Origin: Misgurnus anguillicaudatus
Lineage: Eukaryota; Chordata; Actinopteri; Cypriniformes; Cobitidae
Direction of reading: 5' to 3'
Assembly (NCBI RefSeq): GCF_027580225.2
Contig: NC_073352.2
Coordinates: 33,405,501 to 33,469,500 of the forward strand
Length of the DNA: 64,000 nucleotides
The position numbers and the translations under genes were made by a program. Below are positions 12,001 through 22,700 of the stretch, one piece after another. Under the pieces are notes generated by a model. It was given only the letters and a program-made list of their open reading frames with translations, was not told where the DNA came from and ran no database searches. Numbering within the stretch: position 1 is the stretch's first letter; the number at the start of each line of letters is the position of its first letter.

Positions 12001-14807
12001 TTAAATAAATGTTTCATGTTGACTTTAATCATCAGCCTTGATTAAAGCCAAATAAATCCAGTAAAGACAGAGAAGAGTTTTAAATAGTAGGAATGATACA
12101 GTACTTTGTAACCCTCGCTGTCTGTGATTTTGCGTGACAGTCTGCGCAGGGCGCTGGCAGCGGCTTCATCCTCCACATAGAAGTGAACGCTTTGACCTGA
12201 TGTGCAGTACTAGATACAAACACAATGAGACATCATCACCAAACAAACACAGATTTTAGTCACAAAGCAGTTGCAAATACTAGCAGGGATATATACGATT
12301 TAAACTAAGTGTTGACCAAAACTCGAAAAGAATTATAGTTAAATTAAAATATAATAAAGGTTTTAGATTAATAAAAAGGCAAGTACACAACACTTCACAC
12401 ATCAAATAAAACTCTGCTGACCTCTGGTGGATGTTTTACATCTGCGATTACTTACATGTAGTGGCTTGAAAGGTATGGGACTGTGTGTCTGAAGTGATGA
12501 TATTAGCCAATGCTGCCTATATTTCTTTGCACGTGGTATCTGTGTAGCAGACATAAAGATCTTATGGACTCATATCATTTAAATCAATTACAATTCAAGA
12601 TCACAAATCTTTAAATCCATTGCTGGACATTGACTAGTTTCATATCTGAAATTCAGCACTATTTGTTTAATATTACTGGTTAGAATGGACCATGAGGTCA
12701 TTTTCTCATTTTTGATGTAAAATTTAAATAAACTGTGTTATTCTGTTTGATTCTTACTGTAATCCTAAAGATCGGTCCTCCTCTTCCACCTTTTTGTCTT
12801 CCTCTCCATGCACCTCCCCTTCCAAAATTCTTAAACTTATTTCCCCCTCTTCCCCTTTCCGTTTGCCCGTCTCCCCTCCAGTTAGACCTAGGCAGGAAAA
12901 TAATATTTTTTAGCAGGTTAACATGGAGTGAAAATTAAACCCCAACATTTAGACGACACAATCACAGTAAAATATTTCCCACAGTCATGTTTGAGACTGC
13001 TTATACTGGCTGACCCATCAACGCTGCCACCCGGAAACCTGCCACAAGGTCCCAACTGCCTTGGTGGTTTGGCACGCCAGTGAGAATGGTTCCTGAAGGA
13101 CCTATAACCTCCACGGTTAAAAAACTGCTGATTGTCATTGCGACCATAATGCTCTGTAATGCAAAACAAAGTGCATGTGTGCATGCAATAAACCAGTACA
13201 GTGAATAACATGTGTTTAGTTTATTACATAAAATAAATCATAAAAACTATTTAAATTCAATTCTATTTCAGTGTTTTTCATTGTTGCAACAACTTAAGTC
13301 ACGTGCCTATACAGTAAGGTGACCAGAAGTCCCCATTTTCCGGGGACAGTCCCGTTTTTGGTGTTCTGTCCCCGACTGAAGCTGTCCCCGGAAATGTCCC
13401 CGTTTTACAGCACGTCCAAAACAACCAGCAAATACACAACCCGATCAGCATGTAGTCTTTATAGTCCCAGACCGGAGCAATCATGTAATGATTATTTTCA
13501 CCAGCAGAGGGGGCCGCGAGCTACACTGATTTCTTAGTTGAGCTTCTCTGATTTAGCGAAGAAAATTTACTAAGAGACACATGAGAAAGCGTCATCAAGT
13601 TATCATCAGTCAAAATATAAAAACAGTCAAAGTTACCGGGGGTTAAGGTACTAACTACTCATGTTTAATTAAAATAATAAATCAATGAAGTGAACTGATC
13701 ACAGCATGGTACCGAGCATTTGTTTTGTGTAGGCTTAATATGTTTACATTTTGCATTATTTCCTCTGTTCTTAACGTTTACTGTGGGTTTACACCAGATG
13801 CGAGTTCAACGATTTGCGCGAGTAGGTTGCATACAAAGTGGGGCAATGCGAATGACGCGATATGGGCGGGGCGTTTGCCGTGAAAACGCGCTATTCGCCT
13901 CAAACGCGTCTTCGCCCAAGTTGAAAACCCAAAGTTACAATGCTATTAAATCAGCTGAAGTAGTACCTTATAATTAAGTTTTGATAAGGTATGTCATATT
14001 TGTGCACAGAATAAAAAAAGGAAAAAAAACTGATTTATGCTACAGAAATTAATTAGATTAGAAACACAAAAAAATTACTTTCTTACTTAGTATTGAATTA
14101 CTTTCTTACTAAGTATTTTTGTCTTGTTTAGTACAAATATTCAAAAATTCTTAAAACAGGATTCATTTCCTTGATAAGCAAAATGACCCAAGAAAATAAG
14201 TCTAGTTTTTAGACCAAAAATATTACATTTGCAAAAACAAGCAAAACAATCTTACACCATTGGACGATTTTTTGCTTGTTTTAAGCAAAAATTCACTTCA
14301 TTTTAATATTTTTTTGTCTTAAAGCTAGATTTTTTCTTAGAGGATTTTGCTTATGAAGAAAATGCATCTTGATTTAAGAATTTTTCAGATATTTGTACTG
14401 AAAACAAGACAAAAATACTAAGTAAGAAAGTCATTTTTGCTGAAAATGTTTCGTCCCCAGTCCCCATTTTTTTATTTACAGATAACAACAAATACGATTT
14501 TAATCATATTAAGACCATTGGGCTAGGAAATGTCCCCGGTTTTCATTTAAAAAAATCTGGTCACCTTACTATACAGAAAATACAAAATAAATAAATAAAT
14601 AAAGAATTTAAATAGTGCAGTTTTAGCTGTTCATATAAAGTATGTGCACACGTAAACAGTGTACTGTAGGTTGCTCATATACTTACCTTTCAGATTGCCA
14701 TCAGTCCTCCACACCTGTCTCACAGCAGGACCATCCGAGTCTGAGGGAAGGGGACGAGACGATTTCAGACGCCAGGGTAGGACACTTTTGCTGTATTTTT
14801 TGTTCAT
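78..14807 (-). CDS. nxf1: Nuclear RNA export factor 1 (NXF1/TAP), 21 coding exons
   Basis: Bulk mRNA export receptor that partners NXT1 and contacts the nuclear pore. Coding exons, 5' to 3' on the minus strand: 14807-14687, 13153-about 13015, 12887-12758, 12539-12456, 12209-12105, 11932-11852, 9900-9831, 9723-9635, 8286-8179, 8056-7947, 5528-5492, 5227-5159, 5080-5025, 4933-4829, 4531-4473, 3342-3227, 3141-3099, 3012-2940, 2837-2649, 408-348, 116-78. They sum to 1884 nt, 627 aa; human NXF1 is 619 aa. Visible domains: RGG-rich N-terminus (about 87-127), RRM-like fold ([27 protein letters not shown]), LRRs ([33 protein letters not shown]), NTF2-like domain ([36 protein letters not shown]) and a C-terminal UBA/TAP-C domain ([16 protein letters not shown]) ending [10 protein letters not shown]. 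All boundaries are GT/AG; the weakest calls are the exon 2 donor and the gttata donor at 11851. Teleosts can carry two nxf1 paralogues and I cannot say which this is. Confidence 0.95.
615..1497. mobile_element. Palindromic TTAA-target MITE
   Basis: About 290-bp arms form a long inverted repeat: cattgcaggattcttctcat and gacaagaaaaataaaaaata on the left recur reverse-complemented near 1240-1380. The right flank is TTAA (1498-1501) and the left a mutated TTGA (611-614). The centre has CG-rich spacers including cgtcatgacgtcaag. Confidence 0.85.
1600..1866. mobile_element. Inverted-repeat element (gttccctttcgagggaac type)
   Basis: Left end carries gttccctttcgagggaacttgcgctgcgtc; right end carries gacgcagcgtctcgttccct then cagggaacaacagttaca. 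The arms are reverse-complementary in part. It lies inside the hAT element and boundaries are approximate. Confidence 0.55.
2191..2430. mobile_element. MITE with aggggcgttttcccagac inverted ends
   Basis: Left end aggggcgttttcccagacag followed by attagactagtccta. Right end, reverse-complemented, reads aggggtggtttctcggacag. Same family as the unit at 44290-44538 (ggggcggtttcccagacag...ctgtctgggaaaccacccc). Confidence 0.75.
2431..2610. mobile_element. 5' fragment of the agagcacctatt TTAA element family
   Basis: Begins ttaaagagcacctatt and continues through tgtgtatttggtataatacaatg, closely matching the outer element starting at 9933 and a fragment at 43315. No right terminus is found nearby. Confidence 0.6.
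4720..4805. mobile_element. Terminal fragment of the gggatagttcac MITE family
   Basis: Plus strand ends ...gggtgaactatccctttaa, the terminus seen in the fuller copies at 21071-21571 and 26003-26439. Only this end is present. It lies in an nxf1 intron. Confidence 0.6.
5965..6740. repeat. Dispersed repeat interrupted by a hAT MITE
   Basis: Segments 5965-6073 and 6560-6740 (tatccaccaggtgg, aaacccggaagta, gggcaaacag, tccgtgtatgtttt, ttcacaaaaatg) are collinear with the uninterrupted copy at 39140-39430. This reveals the insertion point of the element between them. Confidence 0.75.
6074..6559. mobile_element. hAT-type MITE with perfect 8-bp TSD ccctaggg
   Basis: Terminal inverted repeats cagtgcttctcaa / ttgagaagcactg and identical 8-bp flanks ccctaggg (6066-6073, 6560-6567) are diagnostic of a hAT insertion. 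The C-rich ends (cgccccccc) enclose an AT-rich core. No transposase. Confidence 0.93.
8681..9413. mobile_element. hAT-type nonautonomous element, TSD gtcactgg
   Basis: Ends taggggtgtcac and gtgacaccctta, flanked by gtcactgg at 8673-8680 and 9414-9421. Subterminal gattcgattctc and gatttaaaattg motifs mirror each other. It lies in an nxf1 intron and contains no coding frame of note. Confidence 0.9.
9475..9556 (-). mobile_element. tRNA-derived SINE fragment
   Basis: On minus, cagtggctcaatgggtagca (A-box-like) is followed by ggttcgaggcc (B-box-like) at tRNA spacing. It is not a working tRNA: there is no paired acceptor stem, and the sequence resembles cyprinid tRNA-SINE heads. Confidence 0.65.
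10230..11318. mobile_element. Middle TTAA element of the nest
   Basis: Ends aggtgcagtgtgtatttttt and ...ttgcacactgcacct form inverted termini, with TTAA at 10226-10229 and 11319-11322. Interrupted by the inner palindrome. Confidence 0.88.
10404..11126. mobile_element. Inner palindromic TTAA MITE, copy 1
   Basis: 723 bp, almost a perfect palindrome: aggaatggtctactcatttt at the left mirrors aaaatgagtagactattcct at the right. Arms share gcgctggagcgcgctgtgac and caagtttgctggtacaaaat. TTAA at 10400-10403 and 11127-11130. Near-identical copy at 28327-29048. Confidence 0.95.
13779..13930. mobile_element. Partial copy of the actgtgggttcacacca MITE
   Basis: ctgtgggtttacaccagatg, gagttcaacgatttgcgcgag and gcgatatgggcggggcgttt match the larger element at 32811-33417. 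The right end is missing. Confidence 0.7.
14074..14435. mobile_element. Palindromic MITE, ttactttcttacttagtatt type, copy 1
   Basis: Left arm tactaagtatttttgtcttg, tttagtacaaatattc and right arm aaaacaagacaaaaatacta agree as reverse complements, with ttactttctta/ taagaaagt ends. Second copy at 21627-21888. Confidence 0.8.
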
Positions 14808-15300
14808 TGTTCCGCCATAATTAAACTACAAACCTACTGATTTTTTTAAAAATTCAAATTCTATTAAAAAGCCGCATATTACCTCGCTTGCTTTATCATA
14901 CGTTGAAGTGCTTTTAAAAGTCAATAAGAATTTTAACCGCGTTCTGTTTAGAAAACAACTATACTGTAGCGAACTACTGTTCCCATAATGCCTTGCGCCA
15001 AAACGAATTGCCACAGAATGCACTTCCGGATTTCTTAGCTAGATAATTACCAAACAATTAAACTTTAAAAATTGTTTTATATAGTTTTATATTATATTAT
15101 ACGTATAAATTGCTCATGTTATACCTTCTGTTAAGTTAACTGTTTTGATGTTGGTTGAATTTTTTTCGACCTCAATTATCAATACACGTGAACGTAATAT
15201 ATAAAATTACAAACGAACGGATAAAAAAACACATTTGGAAATATTTTTACATGAATTTACAAATAAAAAGATAAATATTATTAAAAATCAGTACTTGGAG

Positions 15301-15308
15301 TGACGTCA
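15301..15308. promoter_or_regulatory. CRE-like TGACGTCA upstream of nxf1
   Basis: A full palindromic TGACGTCA (CREB/ATF-type site) lies about 490 bp upstream of the nxf1 start codon, in the nxf1-itpk interval. The motif is seen directly. Its use as an nxf1 promoter element is inference, since no transcription start is known. Confidence 0.35.
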
Positions 15309-15422
15309 TAGCATACTTCTTTTACACCATTTCTTTCAAAATTATTTTTTTTCTTTGGCATGCTTTGGAGTATTTGCTCGATGTTGCAATAATGCAATTT
15401 GTATAATTAATATGTGAAGATA

Positions 15423-15776
15423 AGCGTAGGCCTACAATGTTTAATCAAACCTGTCAATCGCTGCAATATTTAACGCTAATACAATATTAAACTTCTGGTG
15501 TGTTTTAGTTAAAGTCACAAACGACTCATAAAAAGCATAAATTATAGTAACTGGTACCTGAACGACTAGGGTAAACACGTGTTAACACCGACAGATTTAA
15601 AGCGTAGGTCTACGATGTTTAATCAAACCTGTCAACCACTGCATTAATTAACGTTAATACAGTATTGAACTTCTGATGAGTTTTAGTTGAAGTCACAAAC
15701 GACTCATAAAAGGCATAAATTATAGTAACGGGTACCTGAACAACTAGGGTAAACACGTGTTATCACCGACAGATTA
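15423..15776. repeat. Two-copy tandem duplication (period 178 bp) upstream of nxf1
   Basis: Units start at 15423 and 15601 (agcgtagg...) and both run to a cgacagatt end. They differ by scattered substitutions. Both keep the palindromic E-box context aaacacgtgt (near 15573 and 15751) and a ggtacctgaac segment. Confidence 0.85.
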
Positions 15777-16180
15777 GGGTAATTCTTCCGGTAGCGAGTC
15801 ATCATCATGCCCCCATTAAATTGATATCTGACACATGCGCGGAATCGCGTGCTCTCACCGATGCACGTGGCAAACTGAAAACGTTACTGTAGCTAAGCAG
15901 AAATGCGCGTGCTTTACCATAGACATGAGCAAAAAATGACATACAAAACTTTTTTGTTTTCATTTTAAACTATCAGCTTTAAAAAAGACATACATTTATT
16001 CAGCTTGGAAAATAAGCAGACTCACTTTTAGCACTGACTAACATTTTCTTTTAGAGTTAAATATTTACATTTTCTGTAGATCTTATGGTTGGCTTATCAT
16101 GCCATATCCCATATCAAACCGACACTTCACAGTAGCTTTTCATAACATCTCAAGCATTAAGTAAACAGATATGTAAATGC

Positions 16181-16186
16181 TTTATT
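16181..16186 (-). terminator. Candidate polyadenylation signal of the itpk gene
   Basis: AATAAA on the minus strand (tttatt on plus), about 175 nt beyond the itpk stop codon. It is the nearest canonical hexamer I see downstream of that gene; assignment by position only. Confidence 0.5.
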
Positions 16187-16358
16187 AATACTGTTACATG
16201 TCAATAGTCTTGACTAGAGGATCCAATCTTGCAGCCTCATTGAGTATACAAAAATATTGCTTTTTACAGTAATGTAAGAGTTTTTAATTCCATGCCAATT
16301 GAAAATGCTTTTTTCTAGAGATTCTTCTTGAAACCAATGAACGAAATGAAGGGATGCC

Positions 16359-18124
16359 TCAGACTTCCAATGATGGCTCTTGACCGTGTTCCTCTGCTTC
16401 CATGATGGCTTCATCCAGCAGAGAGATGAGAGAGATTAGACCAAGGAGATATCCGTCCTCCCTGTTTCCCTCCACCCATGGAACATCATGCCTCAACTGG
16501 ACACCGTTTGGTGTTGGGATGGTCTTTCCGAAATCTATCATCCATATATTAGCTTTGCCGTTGCAGTCATGGACAAAGAGCAGAGAACTTCCTATGATCT
16601 AAGATGAGATATTTAGAGGTGAAGGTGAAACCAGGTCCCTTAAAATGCATTTTGAAAGGAGAACGGGGTAGCAAAATTAAGTTTTACTGACCTCATGCTT
16701 GCTAAAAAAGGTTGACTGTTGTAGTGTTTCATTCAGTGCTTGTAATCTGGATTTGTAGGCCTTCTGGGATAAACAATGTGTAACACAGGAATTTTATTTG
16801 ATTTTTTGCACATTTGTAAGTAAACAAGCAAGGCTTATCAAGCAGGGAAGCACAGAGAAAGTCATATGGGCCCACGTTAAAGCACATTCTATTAATAATC
16901 TCAAAAGTTAATATTTTTTTAAAATTTTTTTATATTAGCTTGGCATTAACTGAACACAATAAAACCTGACATCAGCCAAAACATTATGACCATATTGTGA
17001 TGGTCCCTCTTTTGCCACCAATACCGCCCTGACCCGTCGATGCATGGATACAACAGTAAATGTCCAATTTTACAGTTATTTTAACAAAACGTTTGTGTGA
17101 CTCTATAGTATATTGAGCAAACAAAAAATCAAGTATGAAAGGATTTGCACTTACTAGAATATGAACCTGTCTCTTGGTAAAAGATAACAGTGCTTCTGTC
17201 ACTTGGGCATCTGTGCGTGTCTTGTAAAAATCACGTAATACTTTTCCGTTCCCCATCTGGAACAAAGCAAAATGACATCAAAATGTTGGCCAAAACAGTA
17301 AAAACTTTAAAATGTTTATATCCAAGATATAAAAAATGTCACCTTAAAGCATTTTATTTTGAGATCTAACTTTTGCGTTTTAATATAAAGTTATTCATCT
17401 GTGTTTAGCTAAAGAAAGTCATATTAATCTGGGAGGTCATGAGTGTGAGTAAATTATGAGAGAATTTTCATAGCTTTTTTAAAATTATATTTCATACATT
17501 ACAGGCTATGACAGTACACCTTTGACGGGACTGATCTCTTTTCATACCACTATGCCCTCTATGCGAAAGCCCAACGTTGAGGTAGTGCTGCTGTCGTCCC
17601 TCCATTGCATGTAACGCAGCTTCGTTACGCCTCCCTGTGCGTGCTCCTCCGGAGTTGGAGATGCCGGATCTACTTTCATCATCTTTTGATACATATCAGC
17701 CCGCATGCTGGCGTTAGTCCTGGCCTTAATGATCTCTTCTTCCTGATATGTCCTGTGAATAATGTTTGAATAACACTCATGATGCAGTTAGGGGCAGTCT
17801 CACTCAAATATAGTTAAAGGTCACAGACACACAGATCAACAAATGAATGTGGTTTTAAACAACTGATCAACATTAATAATGGTTGACTCTATCTGTCTAT
17901 CTGCATCTATCTGTCGGTCTGTCTGTCTACTGTACCTGTCTGTCTACTGTATCTGTCTGTCTGTCTACTGTATCTGTCTTGTTTGTCTGTCTTACTGTGT
18001 CTGTCTGTATCTGTCGGTCTGTCTCTATCTATTTGTCTGTCTGTCTGTATCTGTCTGTCTGTCTACTCTACCTTTCTGTCAGTCTGTCTACTGTACCTGT
18101 CTGTCTGTCTATCTATCTACTGTA

Positions 18125-18168
<44 letters not shown>

Positions 18169-18534
18169 CTGTGTCTGTCTGTCTGTCTGTCTGTATGTAT
18201 GTATGTCTGTCCACTGTGTTTGTCTGTATTTGTCTGTCTACTGTATCTGTCTGTCTGTCTGTATCTGTCTGTCTACTGTATCTGTATATGTCTATCTACT
18301 GTATCTGTATGTCTGTCTGTCTGTCTACTGTATCTGTCTGTCTGTCTGTCTGTATGTATGTATGTCTGTTCACTGTGTTTGTCTGTATCTGTCTGTCTTG
18401 TCTGTCTGTCTGTCTGTCTCTGTCTGTCTGTCTGTCTGTCTGTCTGTATCTGTCTGTCTACTGTATCTGTCTGTCTGTCTGTCTACTGTATCGGTCTGTC
18501 TGTCTGTCTGTCTGTCTGTATATGTCTATCTGTC

Positions 18535-18576
<42 letters not shown>

Positions 18577-18956
18577 TGTCTGTCTGTCTGTCTCTGTCTG
18601 TCTGTCTGTCTGTCTGTCTGTATCTGTCTGTCTACTGTATCTGTCTGTCTGTCTGTCTACTGTATCGGTCTGTCTGTCTGTCTGTCTGTCTGTCTGTATA
18701 TGTCTGTCTGTCTGTCTCTGTGTGTGTGCGCGTGTGTCTGTCTGTCTGTCTGTATCTGACTGTCTGTCTACTCTGTTGTCTGTCTACTGTATCTGTCTGT
18801 CTGTTTGTCGGTCTGTCTGTATCTGTCTGTCTACTGTATATGTCTATCTGTCTTCTGTATCTGTCTGTCTACTGTATCTGTCTGTCTGTCTGTATGTATA
18901 TGTCTATCTGTCTGTCTGTCTGTATCTGACTGTCTGTCTGTCTGTATCTGTCTGTA

Positions 18957-18988
<32 letters not shown>

Positions 18989-19272
18989 CCTGTCTACTCT
19001 GTCTGTCTGTCTGTCTGTCTGTATGTATCTATCTTTCTTCTGTGTCTGTCTGTTTGCCTGTCTGTCTGTCTGTCTGTCTGTATGTATCTATCTTATTCTG
19101 TATCTGTCTGTCTGTCTGTCTACTGTGTCTGTCTGTCTGTCTATCTCTATCTGTCTGTCTGTTTGTTTGTTTGTCTGTCTGTCTGTCTGTGTCTGAATGT
19201 GTACTGTATCTGTCTGTCTACTGTATCTGTCTGTCTGTTTGTCTGTCTGTCTGTATCTGTCTGTCTACTGTA

Positions 19273-19305
<33 letters not shown>

Positions 19306-19742
19306 ATCTGACTGTCTGTCTACTGTATCTGTCTGTATGTCTCTATCTATTTGTCTGTCTGTCTGTTTGTCTCTCTGTCTGTATTTGTCTGTCTACTGTA
19401 TCTGTCTGTCTGCTGTTTTTTGTCTGTCTGTTTGTATCTGTCTGTCTACTGTATCTGTTTGTCTGTGTGTTTGTCTGTCTGTATCTGACTGTCTGTCTAC
19501 TGTATCTGTCTGTCTGTCTGTCTGTCTACTGTATCTGTCTGTCTGTATGTCTCTATCTATCTGTCTGTCTGTCTGTCTGTTTGTCTCTCTGTCTGTATTT
19601 GTCTGTCTACTGTATCTTTCTGTCTGCTGTTTGTTTGTCTGTCTGTCTCTATCTGTCTGTCTACTGTATCTGTCTGTCTGTCTGTCTGTATATGTCTATC
19701 TGTGTCTGTCTGTATCTGACTGACTGTCTGTCTGTCTGTCTG

Positions 19743-19776
<34 letters not shown>

Positions 19777-22700
19777 CTGTACCTGTCTGTTTGTATGTAT
19801 CTATCTTTCTTCTGTATCTGTCTGTCTGTCTGTCTGTCTACTCTATCTGTCTATCTACTCTATCTGTCTGTCTGTCCATCTGTCTATCTTTCTGAATGGT
19901 TGTGTATTTGTTTATATGCTTTTGAATAATTTTTTTATTCAACATATTCTGTATTTAGAGTTTAAGCTCTCATTAGGTTCGCTCTTACCGGACACCCATT
20001 TTGCAGTCCATGATCACAGGAGATCTAAGACCACTCAATAGATCCTCTAGACGAATGAAACGCTCTCCGTCCTGACTGATGTGTCCATAATAATGAGGCA
20101 CGAACTGACAGAGCGCATCAGACATGAGATCCTGCAGGCAGCTGTCTTCTACCTCAGAAAACCTCTTCAGTACCTCACCACCCTCGCTCAGCTTAACATT
20201 ACCTGAAGGGAACACACAAAACATTATATTTCTCAGAGGAATTACTCAAAGAAGATATTATGATAAATGATGGTAACAACACAGTTCACAGTACCCACTG
20301 ACTTCCAGAATATTTGTTTAGTCTACTATATAAGTCGTTGGGTAAGGTCACTGTGTGGTTACCATCATTTATCATACTATCTTCTTTTGTGTTCAACAGA
20401 AACAAGAAAGTCATACCGGTTTTAAACAACATGAGGATGGGTAAATGATGACAGAATTTTCATTTTGCTTTAAGTATTAGAATATTGAGGTTACGCTCAA
20501 AAGAATTCTGGGTGGTTTCAACCCATGGCTGGGTAAACTACATGGACAAACCCATCTGTTGGGTTAAATTAACCTTGAAAATGTTCAGTGATCTTCATAC
20601 CTTGGTGACCAGCCAGCTGGATCCATGAGCTCTGTGTGCGTTTGGACCACTGCATCATGGTCAAAAATGTTCTCCATGATCGACACTGGAAAATGAAAAG
20701 GGTTAATTTCTTTTGGCATGCAGTATATTCAAACTGTGTACAGTACAGTTATGTATAATGAAGCTGCTATCACCTTGATGCTTTATATTTTAACAACACT
20801 CTTAAAAATGAAGGTGCTCACAACAAGAACCATTTTTGGTTCCACAAGAGCAATTTTGTTAAATGTTCTAAGAAGAATAATTTCTTTCAAACCCTTTTTT
20901 AATCTAAAGAACTGTTTTTGTAAAGAAATAAATGTTCTGCAGAAAGGTTCTGTATAGAAGCATTCAGACAAAAATGGTTCTTCTATGCTATCTTAAACCC
21001 CTTTTATTTGTAAGAATGATTACGGGTTAAAAGAACATATCAAACATCATTAACTCTTAAAAATCATCTAAAAGGGATATAAAAAAATCTGAAAAAATTC
21101 TGTCATCATGTCTCATCCTCATGTTGTTCTAAACCTGTATGAATTTCTTTATTCTGATGAACACCAAAGAAGACACTTTGACAAATGACTGTCAGCACAC
21201 AGCCGATGGTAAACATTGACCTCCACAGTAGAAAAAACAAATACGATGGAATTCAATGGGTACCATTAACTGTGTGCTATCAATTATCAAAATATCTTCA
21301 TTATCATTTATCACAATACTTCCATAATATTTGTTTATCCTACTATGGAAGTCAATGGTTACCATAATGCTTACCATCATTTATCAAAATACCTTCTTCA
21401 TCATTTGTCTCAATACTTCCATAATATTTGTATTCCTACTATGGTAGTCGATGGTAACGGCAGCTGTATGCTTACCATCATTTATGAAAATATCTTCTTG
21501 TGTTCATCAAAATAAAAAAATCAAGATGAGTAAATGATGACAGAATTTTCATTTTTGGGTTGAACTATCCCTAAACCCTGTCAGCGCCGATAGCTCCACA
21601 GTGCCAGTGTGCTCAAGGCACTAAAATTACTTTCTTACTTAGTATTTTTGTCCTGTTTTAAATACAAGTATTTAAAAATTCTTAAATCAAGATCAAAGAA
21701 AATAAGTCAAATTTTTAGACAAAAATATCAAATTTAAGTGAATTTGTGCATAAAACAAGCAATTTGCCGATTGGCAGCAATCTACCCCATTGGCAGATTT
21801 TTGACTTGTTTTAAACACAAATTCATGCATTTGAGAGTTTTTTGATATTTGTACTAAAAACAAGAAAAAAAACAAGTAAGAAAGTCATATTTTGCAGTGA
21901 GTGACCTAAGTTTGATCCTCCTCCCCTATTTCCCCTTAACACTTTCTTGTCATCTTTCTACTAACCAATCCTAATAAAGGCATAAAAGTCCCTAAAATAT
22001 AACTCTTTTCTCAGTATTTGTCCATCATGTAAAGAACAGCATGTGCTAAAGTTGTACAGTTGACAGATAACAAGTTTGTTTTGAGGAAAATTGCAAATTC
22101 GACAGTAACATCTACTTGGTCTCTCTTTAAAAAACTATGCAAATGTCATATTCAAATGCATAATGGTACTCTTTCAAAATAATGCAAATTGTTTAGCAGC
22201 TTTGAACACATCAAAATGTACACTTTTACACTCTTAAAAATAAAGGCTCTATAAAGGGTTCTATGCCACAGAAGAACCATTATTGGTTCCCTGAAGAAAC
22301 TTTCAGTCATAGGTTCTTAAAATAAACATTTCTTCTTTAATAGTATATATTTATCACAAAGAAACTTTTATACAGCGAAAACGTTCTATTGATGTTAAAA
22401 ATTCTTCATGGAACCATAAACTAACAAATTCTGGCTAAACCTTTAACATTCGAAAAACCTTTTTTTTTGTATTGACAAAATCTTCTTTAGATTATAAAAA
22501 GGTATGAAAGAAATTATTTTTGAGGAAACAAAAATGACTCTTCTATGGCGAAACTTTTAAGCACATTTATTTTTAACAGCTAGTCATCGTCGTTCCCTTT
22601 CCCAGAATTCCTCTCACCTTATTCAAGGTCTTTCTCCTTGCAGCTGTATCCTCTCCCTCGCTGAAGACCTCGTCGCTCTCTGCTGAAGAGTTGTTGAAGG

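Larger units (their letters stand above)
13314..14569. mobile_element. hAT-like element in nxf1 intron 1 with internal insertions
   Basis: Ends gtaaggtgaccaga and tctggtcaccttac, flanked by tataca repeats. Subterminal ggggacagtcccg and tgtccccggttttcat segments mirror each other. It contains a fragment related to 32811-33417 (13779-13930) and a palindromic MITE (14074-14435). Confidence 0.8.

Noticed and set aside
12918..13211. Minus-strand frame reading past the nxf1 exon 2 region
   Set aside because: Only the part 13153 to about 13015 fits nxf1 phase. The remainder is intron; the exact donor is uncertain.
17879..19723. 614-codon and overlapping long open frames rich in Cys, Leu, Ser and Val
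   Set aside because: Produced by the stop-free CTGT tetranucleotide in all three plus frames. It lies in an intron on the opposite strand from the gene and has no domain.
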